Below are positions 63,822-64,000 of a stretch of DNA of 64,000 bases, piece by piece. The DNA comes from Microcoleus sp. FACHB-68 (GTDB lineage Bacteria > Cyanobacteriota > Cyanobacteriia > Cyanobacteriales > Oscillatoriaceae): NCBI RefSeq assembly GCF_014695715.1, contig NZ_JACJOT010000008.1:1488001-1552000 (forward strand), written 5' to 3'. The position numbers were made by a program, and so were the translations under genes. Numbering within the stretch: position 1 is the first letter of the stretch; every line of letters begins with the position of its first letter. The notes beneath the pieces were generated by a model. The model saw nothing but the letters and a program-made list of their open reading frames with translations, made no database searches and was not told the DNA's origin.

Positions 63822-64000
63822 ATTTTAAGTCTCTGTGTTGGGGTTTCTTTCAGTATGAAAGTTTCTTTCAGTAAATGGCTGCTTCTTTAGATATATAATT
63901 ATTGCCTTAGCCATTTTTTAAAACTTCTTACCTATGGATCACCCAATGTGAGCTTTGTGCCGGCAACATCGCCCCACCGCAATTGCCGGCTTTACCCCTA

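Noticed and set aside
1-64000. CRISPR arrays, insertion sequences or prophage
   Set aside because: No regularly spaced repeats, transposase or phage genes were seen on either strand.

Overview
The window looks like a chromosomal segment of a cyanobacterium. The reasons are the ndhA-ndhI-ndhG-ndhE cluster, a 4-hydroxybenzoate-forming chorismate lyase of the plastoquinone type, a Gly-tailed RRM protein next to rpsU, an SLH-OprB porin, kinase-WD40 and PAS-rich signalling proteins, and several short dispersed repeats. No phage genes, insertion sequences, CRISPR array or rRNA genes were seen. A filamentous, large-genome lineage is likely but is only inferred. GCCGGC and GCCGGT words are strikingly frequent in genes and spacers.

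Layout. 1-7641 is a signalling and uptake region: the tail of an adenylate cyclase, an SLH porin, two tandem NMT1/SsuA-like lipoproteins with no permease or ATPase, and a membrane sensor cyclase (Cache-like, HAMP, PAS, PAS, cyclase). 7786-11778 holds housekeeping genes: an HNH nuclease, a DHH phosphoesterase, a SixA-type phosphatase and citrate synthase. 12090-15018 is ndhAIGE, followed by NAD kinase (15147-16067), a minus-strand peptidoglycan amidase, a Ser/Thr kinase-WD40 fusion and tRNA-Leu(GAG). 21306-31370 is an alpha-glucan/trehalose island: GlgE, a TreS-maltokinase fusion, a short GlgB and TreZ. 31503-36535 carries chorismate lyase and minus-strand purF and purL. 36916-38975 is a translationally coupled minus-strand pair, a cytosine-deaminase-like amidohydrolase and an unrecognised protein with a candidate cysteine-peptidase triad. 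39977-41699 has a LuxR-type regulator divergent from two small membrane proteins (DUF6220-like and MAPEG).

42445-53204 is an efflux region: a lipoprotein membrane-fusion protein divergent from a PadR regulator, then a second fusion protein with its RND pump, and further on a CusB-like fusion protein with His-rich termini and internally duplicated coils. 53724-58034 is a 1436-residue PAS/GAF/GGDEF/EAL protein with an altered MHYT-like membrane domain. The end of the window holds a DUF3616 protein, an RRM protein, a predicted structured RNA between it and rpsU, an NfeD-like protein, a GlsB/YeaQ protein and a DUF4342 protein.

How the genes work together. In the glucan island, TreS and the maltokinase would turn trehalose into maltose 1-phosphate, GlgE would extend glucan with it, GlgB would branch it, and TreZ would release trehalose from maltooligosyl-trehalose. 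TreY is not in the window. The first region may form a periplasmic ligand-sensing unit that feeds cAMP synthesis; this is inference from gene order. The most unusual items are that arrangement, the GlgE island, the nested hairpin between the RRM gene and rpsU, and the peptidase-like protein coupled to the deaminase.
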